This document shows positions 1 to 9,537 of a DNA stretch of 64,000 nucleotides, in pieces. Numbering within the stretch: the first letter of the stretch is position 1; every line of letters starts with the position of its first letter. Origin of the DNA: Oceanotoga teriensis (GTDB taxonomy: Bacteria; Thermotogota; Thermotogae; Petrotogales; Petrotogaceae); the NCBI RefSeq assembly GCF_003148465.1, contig NZ_QGGI01000010.1, forward strand, positions 35,998 through 99,997. The letters run 5' to 3'. The notes under the pieces were generated by a model, which was given only the letters and a program-made list of their open reading frames with translations, was not told the DNA's origin and ran no database searches. The position numbers and the translations under genes were made by a program.

Positions 1-140
1 CTATAGAGCCTTTAATAGATATGGGAAGAACGGCTTTGAATGTTAGTGGATCTATGTTGAGTGGTATTCTTTCTTCAAGAGTTCTTAAACAACTTGATTT
101 AGATTTATATAATAAAGAGGTTATAGAGGAAGATGTTTGA
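1..140 (+). CDS. Sodium:dicarboxylate (DAACS family) symporter, C-terminal end
   Basis: Only the last 45 codons are in the window; the reading frame enters at base 3 and stops at TGA 138-140. The visible residues [16 protein letters not shown] match the conserved D-x-x-R-T-x-x-N-V-x-G segment of the last helix of the glutamate/dicarboxylate:cation symporters, where the Asp and Arg sit at the substrate site. After it comes a short charged cytoplasmic tail ending EEDV. The family takes up acidic amino acids or C4-dicarboxylates with sodium or protons; which substrate cannot be said from this fragment. The gene ends at a strong terminator shared with the convergent corA. Confidence 0.8.
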   Translation, partial: IEPLIDMGRTALNVSGSMLSGILSSRVLKQLDLDLYNKEVIEEDV

Positions 141-147
141 TTTAATA

Positions 148-177
148 AAATCCCAGATTTAAAATCTGGGATTTTTT
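148..177. terminator. Intrinsic terminator between convergent symporter and corA
   Basis: Perfect 13-bp inverted repeat (AAATCCCAGATTT and its complement, 1-2 base loop) followed by T6 on the plus strand. It overlaps the corA stop codon, so it probably serves both convergent genes. The stem core AATCCCAG/CTGGGATT recurs in two other terminators of this window (42935 and 62725). Confidence 0.85.
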
Positions 178-1228
178 AAAACCATTTCTTTTTTTTGAAT
201 ATTAATAACATTATTAATACTATTAATAGCATTATTATTATTAATAATGGATACCCAAAATTCCAGTCTAATTCAGGCATATTTTTGAAGTTCATTCCAT
301 AAAGTCCTGCTAAGAATGAAAGAGGTATGAATATAGTTGATATTATAGTCAATACTTTCATTATTTCATTCATTTTATAACTTATAGCTGAGAAGTATAT
401 TTCAGTTAAGTTTGTCAATGTTTCATTTAATATATCTGCACTTTCATATAATTGATATACATGATCGAATAAGTCTCTATAGTATTCTTTATTTTCTTTG
501 TTTAATCTTTTAAAGAAATCATCTTTATTGAACATTAAAGTTTCTTTTAAGGTCATTATATTTTTTTTGAAGTATATTACTTCTTGTTTTGTGGATTTTA
601 TTTTTATTAAATCTTGTTGGTCTGGATCCATATTCACAGATTCATCTATTTTTTCCAATTTTTCTGTTAATTCATTATTTATTATAAAGTAATCATCTAT
701 TATTTTATCTAATATTGCATACATTAAGTAATCTGATTTTTTTTCTTTTATTTTTTTCTTGTTTTCCTCAATTTGATTTTTTATGGTTTCATGATTTTTA
801 TTTTCAGTTTCATTGAAAGTTATTATGAGATTGTCTTTATATATTACACTGAATTGTTCATAAGTATATATTTCTTCTTTTTTGTTTATCAATTTTAATA
901 CTATGAATGAATAGTTATCATGGATTTCTATTTTGTTTCTTTGATTTGTATGGTATATGTCTTCTATTGTTAATTGGTCTATTTCAAATTTTTCACATAA
1001 TTTTTTTATTTTATTTGTTTCATATAGTCCAGTAACATTTATCCATAAAATATCTTCATCATTTGGAATTATCGAATTTTCTTCTTTTAAATAATCCCCC
1101 CATTTTCCAGATGTTTTATTGTATAGAAAATAGTTGATTTGTGTTGTTTCACCTTTAGCTTCACCTGTATACTTTTCTTCATTTGTCATATTTGTTTTTT
1201 TATATTTATTGATTAATTTTATGTTCAT
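176..1228 (-). CDS. corA: CorA family magnesium/cobalt channel
   Basis: A 350-residue protein with the CorA layout: a long acidic and basic cytoplasmic domain with helical, Lys/Glu-rich stretches, then two C-terminal membrane helices. The signature GMN lies at about residues 311-313 (LYGMNFKNMPEL) at the end of the first helix, followed by a short loop and a second helix, then a basic KKKKWF tail. The family forms pentameric Mg2+ channels in the inner membrane. The start has a GGGGATGAT-type ribosome site. It lies 73 bp downstream of the NlpC/P60 gene on the same strand, with no clear terminator in between, so it may be a weak tail of that operon or separate. Confidence 0.93.
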   Translation of the reverse strand: MNIKLINKYKKTNMTNEEKYTGEAKGETTQINYFLYNKTSGKWGDYLKEENSIIPNDEDILWINVTGLYETNKIKKLCEKFEIDQLTIEDIYHTNQRNKIEIHDNYSFIVLKLINKKEEIYTYEQFSVIYKDNLIITFNETENKNHETIKNQIEENKKKIKEKKSDYLMYAILDKIIDDYFIINNELTEKLEKIDESVNMDPDQQDLIKIKSTKQEVIYFKKNIMTLKETLMFNKDDFFKRLNKENKEYYRDLFDHVYQLYESADILNETLTNLTEIYFSAISYKMNEIMKVLTIISTIFIPLSFLAGLYGMNFKNMPELDWNFGYPLLIIIMLLIVLIMLLIFKKKKWF

Positions 1229-1301
1229 TTTATCATCCCCTTCAATTTCTTTATATTTTAAAAATAATAATTTTTAATTTTTTAAGGAGAGATTGTGTAT
1301 T

Positions 1302-2381
1302 TTAATATAGTTTTACTACAGAAGTTAAAGCGTCTATATATGTTGATTTTCCAGATTTTAAGGTCTTTTCAATATCCATTATGAAAACTGAATAAACATT
1401 TTTGATTTCATTTTTTTCTGAATATCCAGCACCTGAATGTATTACATAATGTTTTTCTTTATCTTTTCCTATATACAGCATTACATGGCCTTTCATGTAT
1501 AGTATATCACCTGGTTTTATTTTTTCTATATCTATGTTTTCTTTTTTTATACAGTTGAAATTTCCAGCTATTTCTTGTATGCCACTGTTTCTCGGTATTT
1601 TTATTCCAAATATTTTCATTATATCCATTATATATGAAGAACAGTCTCTTCTTCTCAATCGACTTCCCCAACCATAAGCTTCTCCAAGCATTTTAAAGGC
1701 TGTTTTTAATAAGTTTTTTCTGGTATAATTCAAGTAATTTTTTTCTATTTCTTTGTTTAAGGCTATAAATCCATCTATAAATTCAACATAATTATCTTTA
1801 TTTTTTACAGGAATTTTTATTTTGTATCCAGGTTGTGGATATTCATCATAATAATCTTGAGATAACGGAATTTTATCTCCGAGAAAAAATTCTACGAATG
1901 ATGCTCTATCATCATGCACATTAAATTCGGTTTCTAAATAACTTTGATTTACTAGTATAAAATTTTTTGAATTTTTTATATTTGATATTTCTTTTCTATT
2001 TTTTATTAAAGCTACATCGGATTTTTTTATCCATCCATCTGCTGTTGAACTGTTTATATAATACCAATTTTTAGTTTCTTCTTTTATGTCTACTATATCA
2101 TATATGTTTAAAGCTGTCATTTGGTTCATATCGAGATGTTTATTATTTGGTTCTAATACTATATTTTCATGTGGTTGTATTTTTATATCGGTTCTTTTTA
2201 TTATGATACCAGGCTTTTCGGATTTATTTAATAGTTCATCTTCATCTATTAGAAGATTTTCATAATTGCCATTTTTTAATGATTTTTTTATTTCTATATT
2301 TATTTCGTCTATACTTCTTTTTGAGGTTAAATCTTCATCTTCAAATTTATTTAACCAGTAGTCTATTGAGTTTATATCCAT
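1302..2381 (-). CDS. SH3-domain NlpC/P60 peptidase (YkfC-like gamma-D-Glu-diamino acid endopeptidase)
   Basis: A 359-residue protein with bacterial SH3-type segments (about residues 60-200, including a GWIKKSDV ending) and a C-terminal NlpC/P60 domain. The likely catalytic residues are visible: Cys in RRRDCSSY, His in KGHVMLYIG and a second His in VIHSGAG. No signal peptide is seen, so it acts in the cytoplasm on imported peptides. This is the architecture of Bacillus YkfC, which cuts the gamma-D-Glu to diamino acid bond of murein tri- and tetrapeptides after the L-Ala has been removed. It is the last clear gene of the peptide-salvage operon, 12 bp after the dipeptidase. Exact substrate preference is inferred. 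Confidence 0.85.
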   Translation of the reverse strand: MDINSIDYWLNKFEDEDLTSKRSIDEINIEIKKSLKNGNYENLLIDEDELLNKSEKPGIIIKRTDIKIQPHENIVLEPNNKHLDMNQMTALNIYDIVDIKEETKNWYYINSSTADGWIKKSDVALIKNRKEISNIKNSKNFILVNQSYLETEFNVHDDRASFVEFFLGDKIPLSQDYYDEYPQPGYKIKIPVKNKDNYVEFIDGFIALNKEIEKNYLNYTRKNLLKTAFKMLGEAYGWGSRLRRRDCSSYIMDIMKIFGIKIPRNSGIQEIAGNFNCIKKENIDIEKIKPGDILYMKGHVMLYIGKDKEKHYVIHSGAGYSEKNEIKNVYSVFIMDIEKTLKSGKSTYIDALTSVVKLY

Positions 2382-2393
2382 AAATACACCTCA

Positions 2394-3404
2394 TTAAAGA
2401 TTGTTTTTATAAAAATTTATAAAGTTTTCTCCGAGTACATTTTTTATAGTTGATTCATTATAGTTTCTTTTAAGCATTTCTTCTGTTATTTTAGTGAATT
2501 CTGAATGATCTTTTATGATATTTGGAGATATTTTTTCTTCATTGAAAGGTTCATACTTTAATAAATGAGTACAGATATCTAAACCTATACCAACATTTTT
2601 ATCACCAATTTTATTTATTATATATTCTATTTGATCTACATAAGCCGAGATGTTTTTTGATTTTTCATTGAAAAACTCTTTATAAGAGTTTATACCTATT
2701 ATTCCATCATTTTCTTTTATGATTTTTATTTGTTCATCTGATAATGTTCTCGTATTGTTTGTAAAATGTCTTATATTTGTATGAGATACTATGAATGGTT
2801 TTTGATTTATCTTTATAAAATCATAGAAACCTGTTTCACTTAGATGGCTTATATCTATTATGTAACCAAGGTTTTCAGCTTTTTTTATAAAATTTACGCC
2901 AAAGTCTGTTATTCCATAACTCCTTTTATCTTTTTCAACAGGTCCAAATTTGCATCCATCTGATATATAATTTCTTCTTGACCATGTTAAACCTATGAAT
3001 CTTACTCCAAGTTCATAAAATATTTTTAATAAATGTAAATCATCAAAAAGAGGATCTGCACCCTCAAAAGATAGCATTATTCCAATTTTATTTTGTTTTT
3101 TGCTATTAAGTATATCTTCATAGCTTCTACAAAAAGTAATTTCTTCATTTTTTTCTATTTCCTCCATGAATAAAGCTATTTGATCCAGAGTTTCATGTAA
3201 ATATGCTTCTTTATATATTGGTTTATCTATAAAGATTGATGATACTATTAATGATAGTCCACCTTTTTTGAAGTTATTGAGATGATCATTTTTTATTACA
3301 TTGAATTTATTGAAATTTTTTTGTAAGGTTAAGTCCATTAGTAGGTCATAATGAGCATCTACTACTATTGTTTCATCATGTATTTTTTTTATTTTATCGT
3401 TCAT
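2394..3404 (-). CDS. Membrane dipeptidase (renal dipeptidase, peptidase M19)
   Basis: 336 residues. Zinc-site motifs of the M19 family are visible: DAHYD near residue 16 (H-x-D), the bridging Glu in LSFEGADPL, and the His residues in DISHLS and VSHTNIRHF. The family hydrolyses dipeptides, including those with a C-terminal D-residue, and so fits breakdown of L-Ala-D-Glu or D-Ala-D-Ala type products. No signal peptide is present, so a cytoplasmic role is likely despite the family name. The start ATG follows AAGGAG. It sits between lysA (18 bp) and the NlpC/P60 gene (12 bp) in the murein-peptide operon. Confidence 0.9.
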   Translation of the reverse strand: MNDKIKKIHDETIVVDAHYDLLMDLTLQKNFNKFNVIKNDHLNNFKKGGLSLIVSSIFIDKPIYKEAYLHETLDQIALFMEEIEKNEEITFCRSYEDILNSKKQNKIGIMLSFEGADPLFDDLHLLKIFYELGVRFIGLTWSRRNYISDGCKFGPVEKDKRSYGITDFGVNFIKKAENLGYIIDISHLSETGFYDFIKINQKPFIVSHTNIRHFTNNTRTLSDEQIKIIKENDGIIGINSYKEFFNEKSKNISAYVDQIEYIINKIGDKNVGIGLDICTHLLKYEPFNEEKISPNIIKDHSEFTKITEEMLKRNYNESTIKNVLGENFINFYKNNL

Positions 3405-3422
3405 TTTTATCTCCTTTTTCTT

Positions 3423-4712
3423 TTACAAATCTTTTATGTTTATATCATTTTTTAGAAGATCTTCAACAGTTTCTCTTTTGTTCATTATATATGATTTTTT
3501 ATTTTTTATGATTATAACTTCTGGTTTTAATGCTCCATTGTAATTGCTTGCCATTGAATAAGAGTAAGCTCCTGTTACTGGGATAGCTATTATATCTCCA
3601 ATTTCAGCTATTGGGAGTTTTATGTTTTTTATCAATATATCTCCAGATTCACAATATTTCCCAGCTATTGTATAAATTTTCTCTTTTTTGTTTTTCATTT
3701 TATTTGCTATATATGCAGTGTATTTTGCCTGATATAGAGAAGGTCTTATATTGTCTGCCATTCCACCATCTACAGCTATATAATTTGTCAATTCTGAGTT
3801 TTCTTTTATATTTCCCACTGTATACAATGTTGTTCCGGCAGTTGCAATTATAGATCTTCCGGGTTCTATTATTAGATGAGGATTTTTTTTATTGTATTTT
3901 TTTGCAAGTGTTTTAGTTTTTTTAGATACTTTTTCTACAAATTCTTTTTTTGATATATAGGTGTCTTCATCGGTATATATTACTCCAAGTCCTCCACCAA
4001 TATCGAATATGTTTATATCTATGTTTATATTTTTTAGTTTTTCAGAAAATTCGAATAATACTTCTAGTAAATCTTCATACGGTTTTATATCAAATATTTG
4101 TGAACCTATATGAGCACCAATTCCTTTTATGTCTATATTTTTTAAGTTATTTTGAATTTTTTCTATTTCATAATAAGCATGGTTTTTGTACAAGTTGAAT
4201 CCAAATTTTGAGTCTATATGGCCAGTTTTTATGTATTCATGAGTATGAGCTTCTATTCCTGGAATAAGTCTCATTATGGCTTTTATTTTTTTACCATATT
4301 TTTTAGCTATTTTATCTATTTTTTGAGCTTCTTGTAAATTGTCTATTATAAAAGTTCCAATATTATTTTTAATGGCATAATTTATTTCTTCTTCTGTTTT
4401 ATTGTTTCCATGAAAATAAATTTTTTCAACTGGAAAGTTTGCGGATAAAGCTATTGCAAGTTCTCCAGAAGATACTATATCTATATCTAAGTTTTCTTTT
4501 TTAAAAATATTGCATAAAGTTCTATTTAAAAAAGCTTTTGATGCATATGTTATCGAAAAATTTTCATAGTTTTTTTTGAAATTATCTCTGTATTCTGATA
4601 TGTTTTTTATTATTTCATCATAATCATATACTATTACGGGTGTTCCATGGTTTTTTCTGATTTCTTCTGCAGATACTCCATTTATGTATAATTTATTTTC
4701 ATCTATTTTCAT
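3423..4712 (-). CDS. lysA: Diaminopimelate decarboxylase
   Basis: 429 residues, full length for group IV PLP decarboxylases. The PLP lysine is in ITYASKAFLN (about residue 58), the glycine-rich phosphate-binding loop is GGGLGV, and the C-terminal C-E-S-G-D motif (KYCESGDIL) supplies the partner active-site Cys. It converts meso-diaminopimelate to L-lysine and CO2. Its position between a serine hydrolase (4-bp ATGA overlap) and a dipeptidase in a murein-peptide operon suggests that it processes diaminopimelate released from imported wall peptides, in addition to or instead of a biosynthetic role. Whether another lysA copy exists elsewhere cannot be seen. Confidence 0.93.
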   Translation of the reverse strand: MKIDENKLYINGVSAEEIRKNHGTPVIVYDYDEIIKNISEYRDNFKKNYENFSITYASKAFLNRTLCNIFKKENLDIDIVSSGELAIALSANFPVEKIYFHGNNKTEEEINYAIKNNIGTFIIDNLQEAQKIDKIAKKYGKKIKAIMRLIPGIEAHTHEYIKTGHIDSKFGFNLYKNHAYYEIEKIQNNLKNIDIKGIGAHIGSQIFDIKPYEDLLEVLFEFSEKLKNINIDINIFDIGGGLGVIYTDEDTYISKKEFVEKVSKKTKTLAKKYNKKNPHLIIEPGRSIIATAGTTLYTVGNIKENSELTNYIAVDGGMADNIRPSLYQAKYTAYIANKMKNKKEKIYTIAGKYCESGDILIKNIKLPIAEIGDIIAIPVTGAYSYSMASNYNGALKPEVIIIKNKKSYIMNKRETVEDLLKNDINIKDL

Positions 4713-5710
4713 ATTATTCCCTCTTTAAAAATGGCATCATTTATATTATTTCTTATTATTTGAAGTTTATCTTTGTAAGCTCTTCTATCATAATAAACTG
4801 AATTTGTTAAAAATATCGAGAATTTTCCATCTGGTCTTATCCATATTGATGTACCTGTAAATCCATTATGGCCAAAACTTTTTTCATCTAAAGCATTTGT
4901 ACAGCCTGCTTGTGGTGGTGCCATAAATCCAAGATGGGCATACTTTTCACCTTTATGTATTGTTGTTTTTGTGAACTTGTCTATAGTTTTTTTACTTATT
5001 ATCTTTGGATTTAATATATTTAATACATATTTTCTTAAGTCTTTTATGTTTGAATATATGCCTGCATTTCCTGATACTCCACCAAGATAATAACATAGTT
5101 CATCATCAGATTTTCCCTGTAATCTTATTCCATCTCTTATAGATGTTTGTACTATATTTTCTGTGTTTTGAGGATTATAAGTTGTTTGAAACATTCCTAT
5201 TTGATTGAATAAATTTTTTATATAGTCTTGATAAGGTGTTTTTGAAACATTTTCTACGATTTTCATAAGAGTTATAAAGTTTAAACAGGAGTAATCATAT
5301 TGAGTCCATGGTTTATTTTGTGGTTGAATTTGTATTATTTTGTCCATCAATTCTTTATTTTTATATTTTTGCCATAGTTCTGAATATGGTTGCATTCCAG
5401 ATTCGTGAAGTAGCAATTGTTTTATTTTTATTTCGCCTTTTTCACCTTTTACATCTAGATATTTTTTGATTTTATCATCGAGATGTATTTTTTTTTCATC
5501 GTATAATTTCATTATCGCTGTTGTTGTTGAAACAATTTTGGTCAAACTTGCAATATCGAATAATGTTTGATCATTTATAGGGCTTTTCCCATCTTTTGTT
5601 CCATAATATTCTTCCATAATTATTTCATCATTTTGGCCTATTAAGATTGACGCTGCAGTGTAAACATTATTTAATCCTTCTAAGATGAAGTTTTCAATCT
5701 TTTTTTTCAT
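4709..5710 (-). CDS. Serine beta-lactamase-like hydrolase (class C/CubicO family)
   Basis: 333 residues from the chosen start. Penicillin-binding-fold motifs: S-x-x-K in DIASLTKIV (Ser nucleophile), a Tyr motif in QYDYSCLNF (Y-S-C instead of the usual Y-x-N), and HNG in SFGHNGFTGTS in place of KTG. Family members are D-aminopeptidases, DD-peptidases or esterases, so a role in trimming D-amino-acid-containing peptides is likely but not proven. No signal peptide. The frame is open further upstream (to 5758, overlapping the epimerase), but GGAGG lies 8 bases before the ATG at 5710, so I use that start. It overlaps lysA by 4 bp. Confidence 0.85.
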   Translation of the reverse strand: MKKKIENFILEGLNNVYTAASILIGQNDEIIMEEYYGTKDGKSPINDQTLFDIASLTKIVSTTTAIMKLYDEKKIHLDDKIKKYLDVKGEKGEIKIKQLLLHESGMQPYSELWQKYKNKELMDKIIQIQPQNKPWTQYDYSCLNFITLMKIVENVSKTPYQDYIKNLFNQIGMFQTTYNPQNTENIVQTSIRDGIRLQGKSDDELCYYLGGVSGNAGIYSNIKDLRKYVLNILNPKIISKKTIDKFTKTTIHKGEKYAHLGFMAPPQAGCTNALDEKSFGHNGFTGTSIWIRPDGKFSIFLTNSVYYDRRAYKDKLQIIRNNINDAIFKEGII

Positions 5711-5741
5711 TTTTTTATCCTCCATGTTATTTTGTATTATT

Positions 5742-6800
5742 CTATATTTCGATTCCAAGCCCTGGTTTATCAGATATAGTTATATTACCCGCAGCTGTTT
5801 TAACTCCTTTGGAGAAATTATGTTTTAAGAATAGATCTGAATCTAAATCTATATATTTTATATTTTTACATCCAGTAGCAAGATGAGCAGCCGCTGTTAT
5901 AGATATATTGCTTTCGATCATACATCCAATCATACATTTCATACCAGCAGCTTGAGATATTTTTGCTATATCTAATGCATTGTATATTCCTCCAGATTTC
6001 ATGAGTTTTATATTTATTAAATCAGCTGCTTCGAGCTTTATTATTTCTATTACATCTTGTGGAGTATAAACACTTTCATCTGCCATTACAGGTATTTCTG
6101 TATTATTTCTTACAAAGGCCATTCCTCTTATATCTTTTTCATGTACAGGTTGTTCAACAAATTCTATTTCATATTTTTTTAATCTATTCAAAGCATATAT
6201 TGCTTCTTTTGGTGTCCATCCTTGATTGGCATCTATTCTAATTTTTATTTTTTCTGGTAAATTATCTCTTATCGTTTTTATTCTTTTTATATCTTCTGAT
6301 AGCTCATTTCCAACTTTTATTTTTAATGTATCAAAACCTTCTTTGACATATTTTGAAGCGGATTCAAGCATTGTTTTGGGATCGTTTAAACTGATAGTTA
6401 TATCTGTTTGATAATTATTTGAATATCCTCCAAATAGTGTGTATAAAGGTATATTATATGTTTTTCCTATTATATCGTATATTGCTATTTCGACACCAGC
6501 TTTTGCAGAATAATTATTATGTATTGCTTTATTTATTTTTTCATGTATTATTTCTGTATTTAATGGATTTTCTCCAATTAAACAAGGTTTTATAAATTTT
6601 TGTATAGCAGCGATTATACTTTCTTGTATTTCACCTGTGACTCTGTATTCAAAAGCTGATTCTCCATAACCTTTTATTCCAGAGTCTGTTTCAATTGTTA
6701 TTAAAACATTTTCTATTGCATATAATGGACCTGCTGATGTTATAAATGGTTCTTTGAGTTCTACATTTAATTTTTCTGTCTTTATATCCGTTATTTTCAT
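5742..6800 (-). CDS. L-Ala-D/L-Glu (dipeptide) epimerase, enolase superfamily
   Basis: 352 residues of the muconate-lactonizing/mandelate racemase branch. Visible catalytic set: K-x-K (DTLKIKVG, about residue 160), metal ligands Asp in RIDANQGW, Glu in EFVEQPV and Asp in MADES, and the second base Lys in NIKLMKSGG. These are the features of L-Ala-D/L-Glu epimerase (Bacillus YkfB), which converts L-Ala-D-Glu from murein to the usable L,L-dipeptide. Related dipeptide epimerases are known from Thermotoga. It lies 2 bp after the DppF gene, inside the peptide transporter operon, which supports this role over other enolase-superfamily reactions. Confidence 0.9.
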   Translation of the reverse strand: MKITDIKTEKLNVELKEPFITSAGPLYAIENVLITIETDSGIKGYGESAFEYRVTGEIQESIIAAIQKFIKPCLIGENPLNTEIIHEKINKAIHNNYSAKAGVEIAIYDIIGKTYNIPLYTLFGGYSNNYQTDITISLNDPKTMLESASKYVKEGFDTLKIKVGNELSEDIKRIKTIRDNLPEKIKIRIDANQGWTPKEAIYALNRLKKYEIEFVEQPVHEKDIRGMAFVRNNTEIPVMADESVYTPQDVIEIIKLEAADLINIKLMKSGGIYNALDIAKISQAAGMKCMIGCMIESNISITAAAHLATGCKNIKYIDLDSDLFLKHNFSKGVKTAAGNITISDKPGLGIEI

Positions 6801-6802
6801 AT

Positions 6803-7768
6803 CTACACCTCTTTTTTATATAAAAAGCATCTTACTTGTCTTTCTTTTATATTATAAACCTCAGGAATCTTTTTATTACATATATCCATTTTTTTTGGAC
6901 ATCTATCATAAAAAGGACATCCTTTTGGTATATTTATTGTATCGGGTAATTCGCCAGTATCGCCCAGTTCTTCTTGTTCTAATTTATCAGGATTTGGAGC
7001 TGCTTTTTTTAGTAGTTGTGTATAGGGATGCAAAGGATTTAAAACAATTTCATCCGCATTTCCTATTTCCATTATCATTCCAGCGTACATAACCGCTATT
7101 CTGTCAGAAATATATCTCGCAGCTGCAAGATCATGGGTTACATGTATATAAGTTGTGTTTAAATCTTCACGTATTTTTAGAAGCAAGTTCATTATTCCAG
7201 CCCTTATAGAAACATCGAGCATGGAGGTAGGTTCATCTGCCAATATTATTGTTGGTCTTGTTATTATAGATCTTGCTATTACAACTCTTTGTCTTTGTCC
7301 ACCAGAAAGTTCATGGGGATATTTGTTTATATATGAATCTATTGGAGTTAATTCAACTTCTTCAAGTGCTTTTATGACTCTATTCTCTGTATTATCAAAT
7401 TTATGAATTTTTAAAGGTCTTTTTAATATTGAATATATTTTTTTTATTGGATTTAAAGAAGAAAATGGATCTTGAAATATCATTTGAACATCTCTTCTGT
7501 ATTCTAAGTTTTTCTTTCCATTTATTTTTTTTGGAAGTTTCTTGTTTTTATAATATATTTCTCCATCTGTTTCGGTATAAATCCTTGCTATTAATCTTAA
7601 AAGAGTTGTTTTACCTGAACCAGATTCACCAACAAGAGAAATTACTTCGCCTTCCTTTACTTCGAGATTGATATCCCTTAAGGCATATAATTTATAGCTT
7701 TTTATACCTTTTCTTATTGTAAATGTCTTTTGAATATTTTTGAATTGTATTATAGTGGGAAATGACAT
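6803..7768 (-). CDS. Oligopeptide/dipeptide ABC transporter ATPase (DppF/OppF type)
   Basis: 321 residues. Walker A GESGSGKTT, signature LSGGQRQR, Walker B IILADEP followed by the H-loop THD, and the C-terminal oligopeptide-transporter extension with a Cys cluster (GCPFYDRCPKKMDIC). It is the second of two paired ATPases and energises peptide import with DppB/C. The ATG at 7768 has AGGTGG upstream at good spacing; the in-frame GTG at 7777 lies inside that ribosome site and is less likely. It overlaps the end of the DppD gene. Confidence 0.93.
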   Translation of the reverse strand: MSFPTIIQFKNIQKTFTIRKGIKSYKLYALRDINLEVKEGEVISLVGESGSGKTTLLRLIARIYTETDGEIYYKNKKLPKKINGKKNLEYRRDVQMIFQDPFSSLNPIKKIYSILKRPLKIHKFDNTENRVIKALEEVELTPIDSYINKYPHELSGGQRQRVVIARSIITRPTIILADEPTSMLDVSIRAGIMNLLLKIREDLNTTYIHVTHDLAAARYISDRIAVMYAGMIMEIGNADEIVLNPLHPYTQLLKKAAPNPDKLEQEELGDTGELPDTINIPKGCPFYDRCPKKMDICNKKIPEVYNIKERQVRCFLYKKEV

Positions 7769-8697
7769 TTTACCCACCTACCTTCGTCTATTTTTTTGAA
7801 TTCTGGTTTTGTTTTACATTTTTCTGTTGCTAAACTGCATCTTTCCATGAAAGGACAACCAATTATATCTTGGGATAAGTCTGGGATTTTTCCAGGTATT
7901 CCTTCATATTGTTTTATTTCAGAGTCCAATTTTGGAAAAGAGTTTATCAATCCTTTTGTATAAGGATGAGCAGGAGTTTTATAGACTTTTTTTGTAGGCC
8001 CTATTTCAACTAATTCCCCGGCGTACATTATGGCTATTCTTTTTGATATTTCGAATAATAAAGAAATATCATGAGTTACGAATATTATCGAGAATTTTTT
8101 ATCTTTTCTTATTTTATCGATTTGTTCCATTATAGATCTTTGAACAACAACATCTAAAGCTGTAGTTGGTTCATCCATTATTACAAGTGATGGAGAAAAT
8201 ACTAAGGCCATAGCTATTGCTACTCTTTGTTTTTGCCCTCCAGAGAGTTGATGAGGATATGATTCTATTCTCTCCCTTTGAATTCCCACAAGTTCTAAAT
8301 AATCTCCAGCCATTTTATAAGCTTCCAATTTTTTTATTTTTGAATGTTCCATTATTACATCAGCAAATTGATCTTTTATTTTCATAACTGGATTTAAAGC
8401 GTTCATAGCACTTTGGGTTACAAGAGAAAATTCTTTCCATCTCAATTTCCTCAATTCTTCTTTTTTTAAATTTAATATATTTTTTTCTTTAAATATTATT
8501 TCACCGTCAAAAATTTTTCCAGGATTTTTTAATAACTTTATAAGTGAAAAGAGAAGTGTGGATTTGCCACATCCAGATTCTCCAGCTATTCCTAAAAAAT
8601 CATCATTTTCAAGGTAAAAAGACACATCTTTTACAGCTCTTACTTTTTTGCCTTTTGTTGCATAACCTGCATTTAGATCTTTAACTTCTAAAAGCAT
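7750..8697 (-). CDS. Oligopeptide/dipeptide ABC transporter ATPase (DppD/OppD type)
   Basis: 315 residues. Walker A GESGCGKST, signature LSGGQKQR, Walker B LVIMDEP, H-loop THD, and the C-terminal family extension with a Cys cluster (GCPFMERCSLATEKC). Partner of the following ATPase; together they drive the DppBC permease. It lies 4 bp from dppC and overlaps the next ATPase gene, as expected for a translationally coupled pair. Confidence 0.93.
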   Translation of the reverse strand: MLLEVKDLNAGYATKGKKVRAVKDVSFYLENDDFLGIAGESGCGKSTLLFSLIKLLKNPGKIFDGEIIFKEKNILNLKKEELRKLRWKEFSLVTQSAMNALNPVMKIKDQFADVIMEHSKIKKLEAYKMAGDYLELVGIQRERIESYPHQLSGGQKQRVAIAMALVFSPSLVIMDEPTTALDVVVQRSIMEQIDKIRKDKKFSIIFVTHDISLLFEISKRIAIMYAGELVEIGPTKKVYKTPAHPYTKGLINSFPKLDSEIKQYEGIPGKIPDLSQDIIGCPFMERCSLATEKCKTKPEFKKIDEGRWVKCHFPL

Positions 8698-8701
8698 ATA
8701 A

Positions 8702-9532
8702 TCACTCTCCTCTTAATTTTGGATTTGTAAGTTCATCTAATGAGAAGTTTAATAATGCAAAGCTTGCCCCTAAAAGAGCTATTGCAACACCAGGAGCTAA
8801 AACCCATGTCCATGATTGATTTAAAAGAGCAGATGAATTTTGTGCCCAGTATAGCATTGTTCCCCAAGTTGTAGCACTTACGTCACCAAATCCTAAAAAT
8901 TCTAATGATGCTTCACCTATTATAGCTGTTAAAACAGCTGTAAAAAAATTAGAACCTATTAAAGAGAGCATATTTGGCATTATTTCAGAAAATATTAAAC
9001 TTAAATGGTTTTCACCTGTTATTCTTGAAGCAGTTACGAATTCTCTATTTCTTAGAGTCATAGCTTGAGATCTCATCACTCTCGCGCCTGGTCCCCAACT
9101 TGTAAAAGATATTACGAGTATTATGGGTAGAACTCCTCGAACTTTTATATAAGAAGATATTACTATCATCAGTGGTAATCCAGGAATTACTAAGAATATA
9201 TCTATTATTGTTGATATTATTCTATCAACAACTCCTCCGAAGTAACCTGCAGTCATTCCAAGAGTAACTGATATTGTTGTCATCAGTAATCCAGTCGATA
9301 ATCCAACTATTAATGATAATCTTGTTCCATATATGAGTTGAGATAGTATATCTCTACCCATTCTGTCAGTTCCAAATAAAAAATCTTTGGAAGGGCTCAA
9401 ATAAGGCATTCCTACCATATCAGAAGGATTATAAGGTGATATCAAAGGTGCAAAAATTGCAATTATTATAAAAAATGTTATTATACCAAGTCCTATTTTT
9501 CCCTTTATATTCATATTTTTTATTGTATTCAT
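8702..9532 (-). CDS. Peptide ABC transporter permease (DppC/OppC type)
   Basis: 276 residues with an N-terminal membrane helix, a short periplasmic loop containing the family motif FGTDRMGRDILSQ, and about five further helices. The EAA-type cytoplasmic loop that contacts the ATPases is around ASRITGENHLSLIFSEI. It forms the transmembrane channel with DppB, 5 bp upstream. The Shine-Dalgarno before the ATG at 9532 is weak, suggesting coupled translation with dppB. Confidence 0.92.
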   Translation of the reverse strand: MNTIKNMNIKGKIGLGIITFFIIIAIFAPLISPYNPSDMVGMPYLSPSKDFLFGTDRMGRDILSQLIYGTRLSLIVGLSTGLLMTTISVTLGMTAGYFGGVVDRIISTIIDIFLVIPGLPLMIVISSYIKVRGVLPIILVISFTSWGPGARVMRSQAMTLRNREFVTASRITGENHLSLIFSEIMPNMLSLIGSNFFTAVLTAIIGEASLEFLGFGDVSATTWGTMLYWAQNSSALLNQSWTWVLAPGVAIALLGASFALLNFSLDELTNPKLRGE

Positions 9533-9537
9533 TCAAC

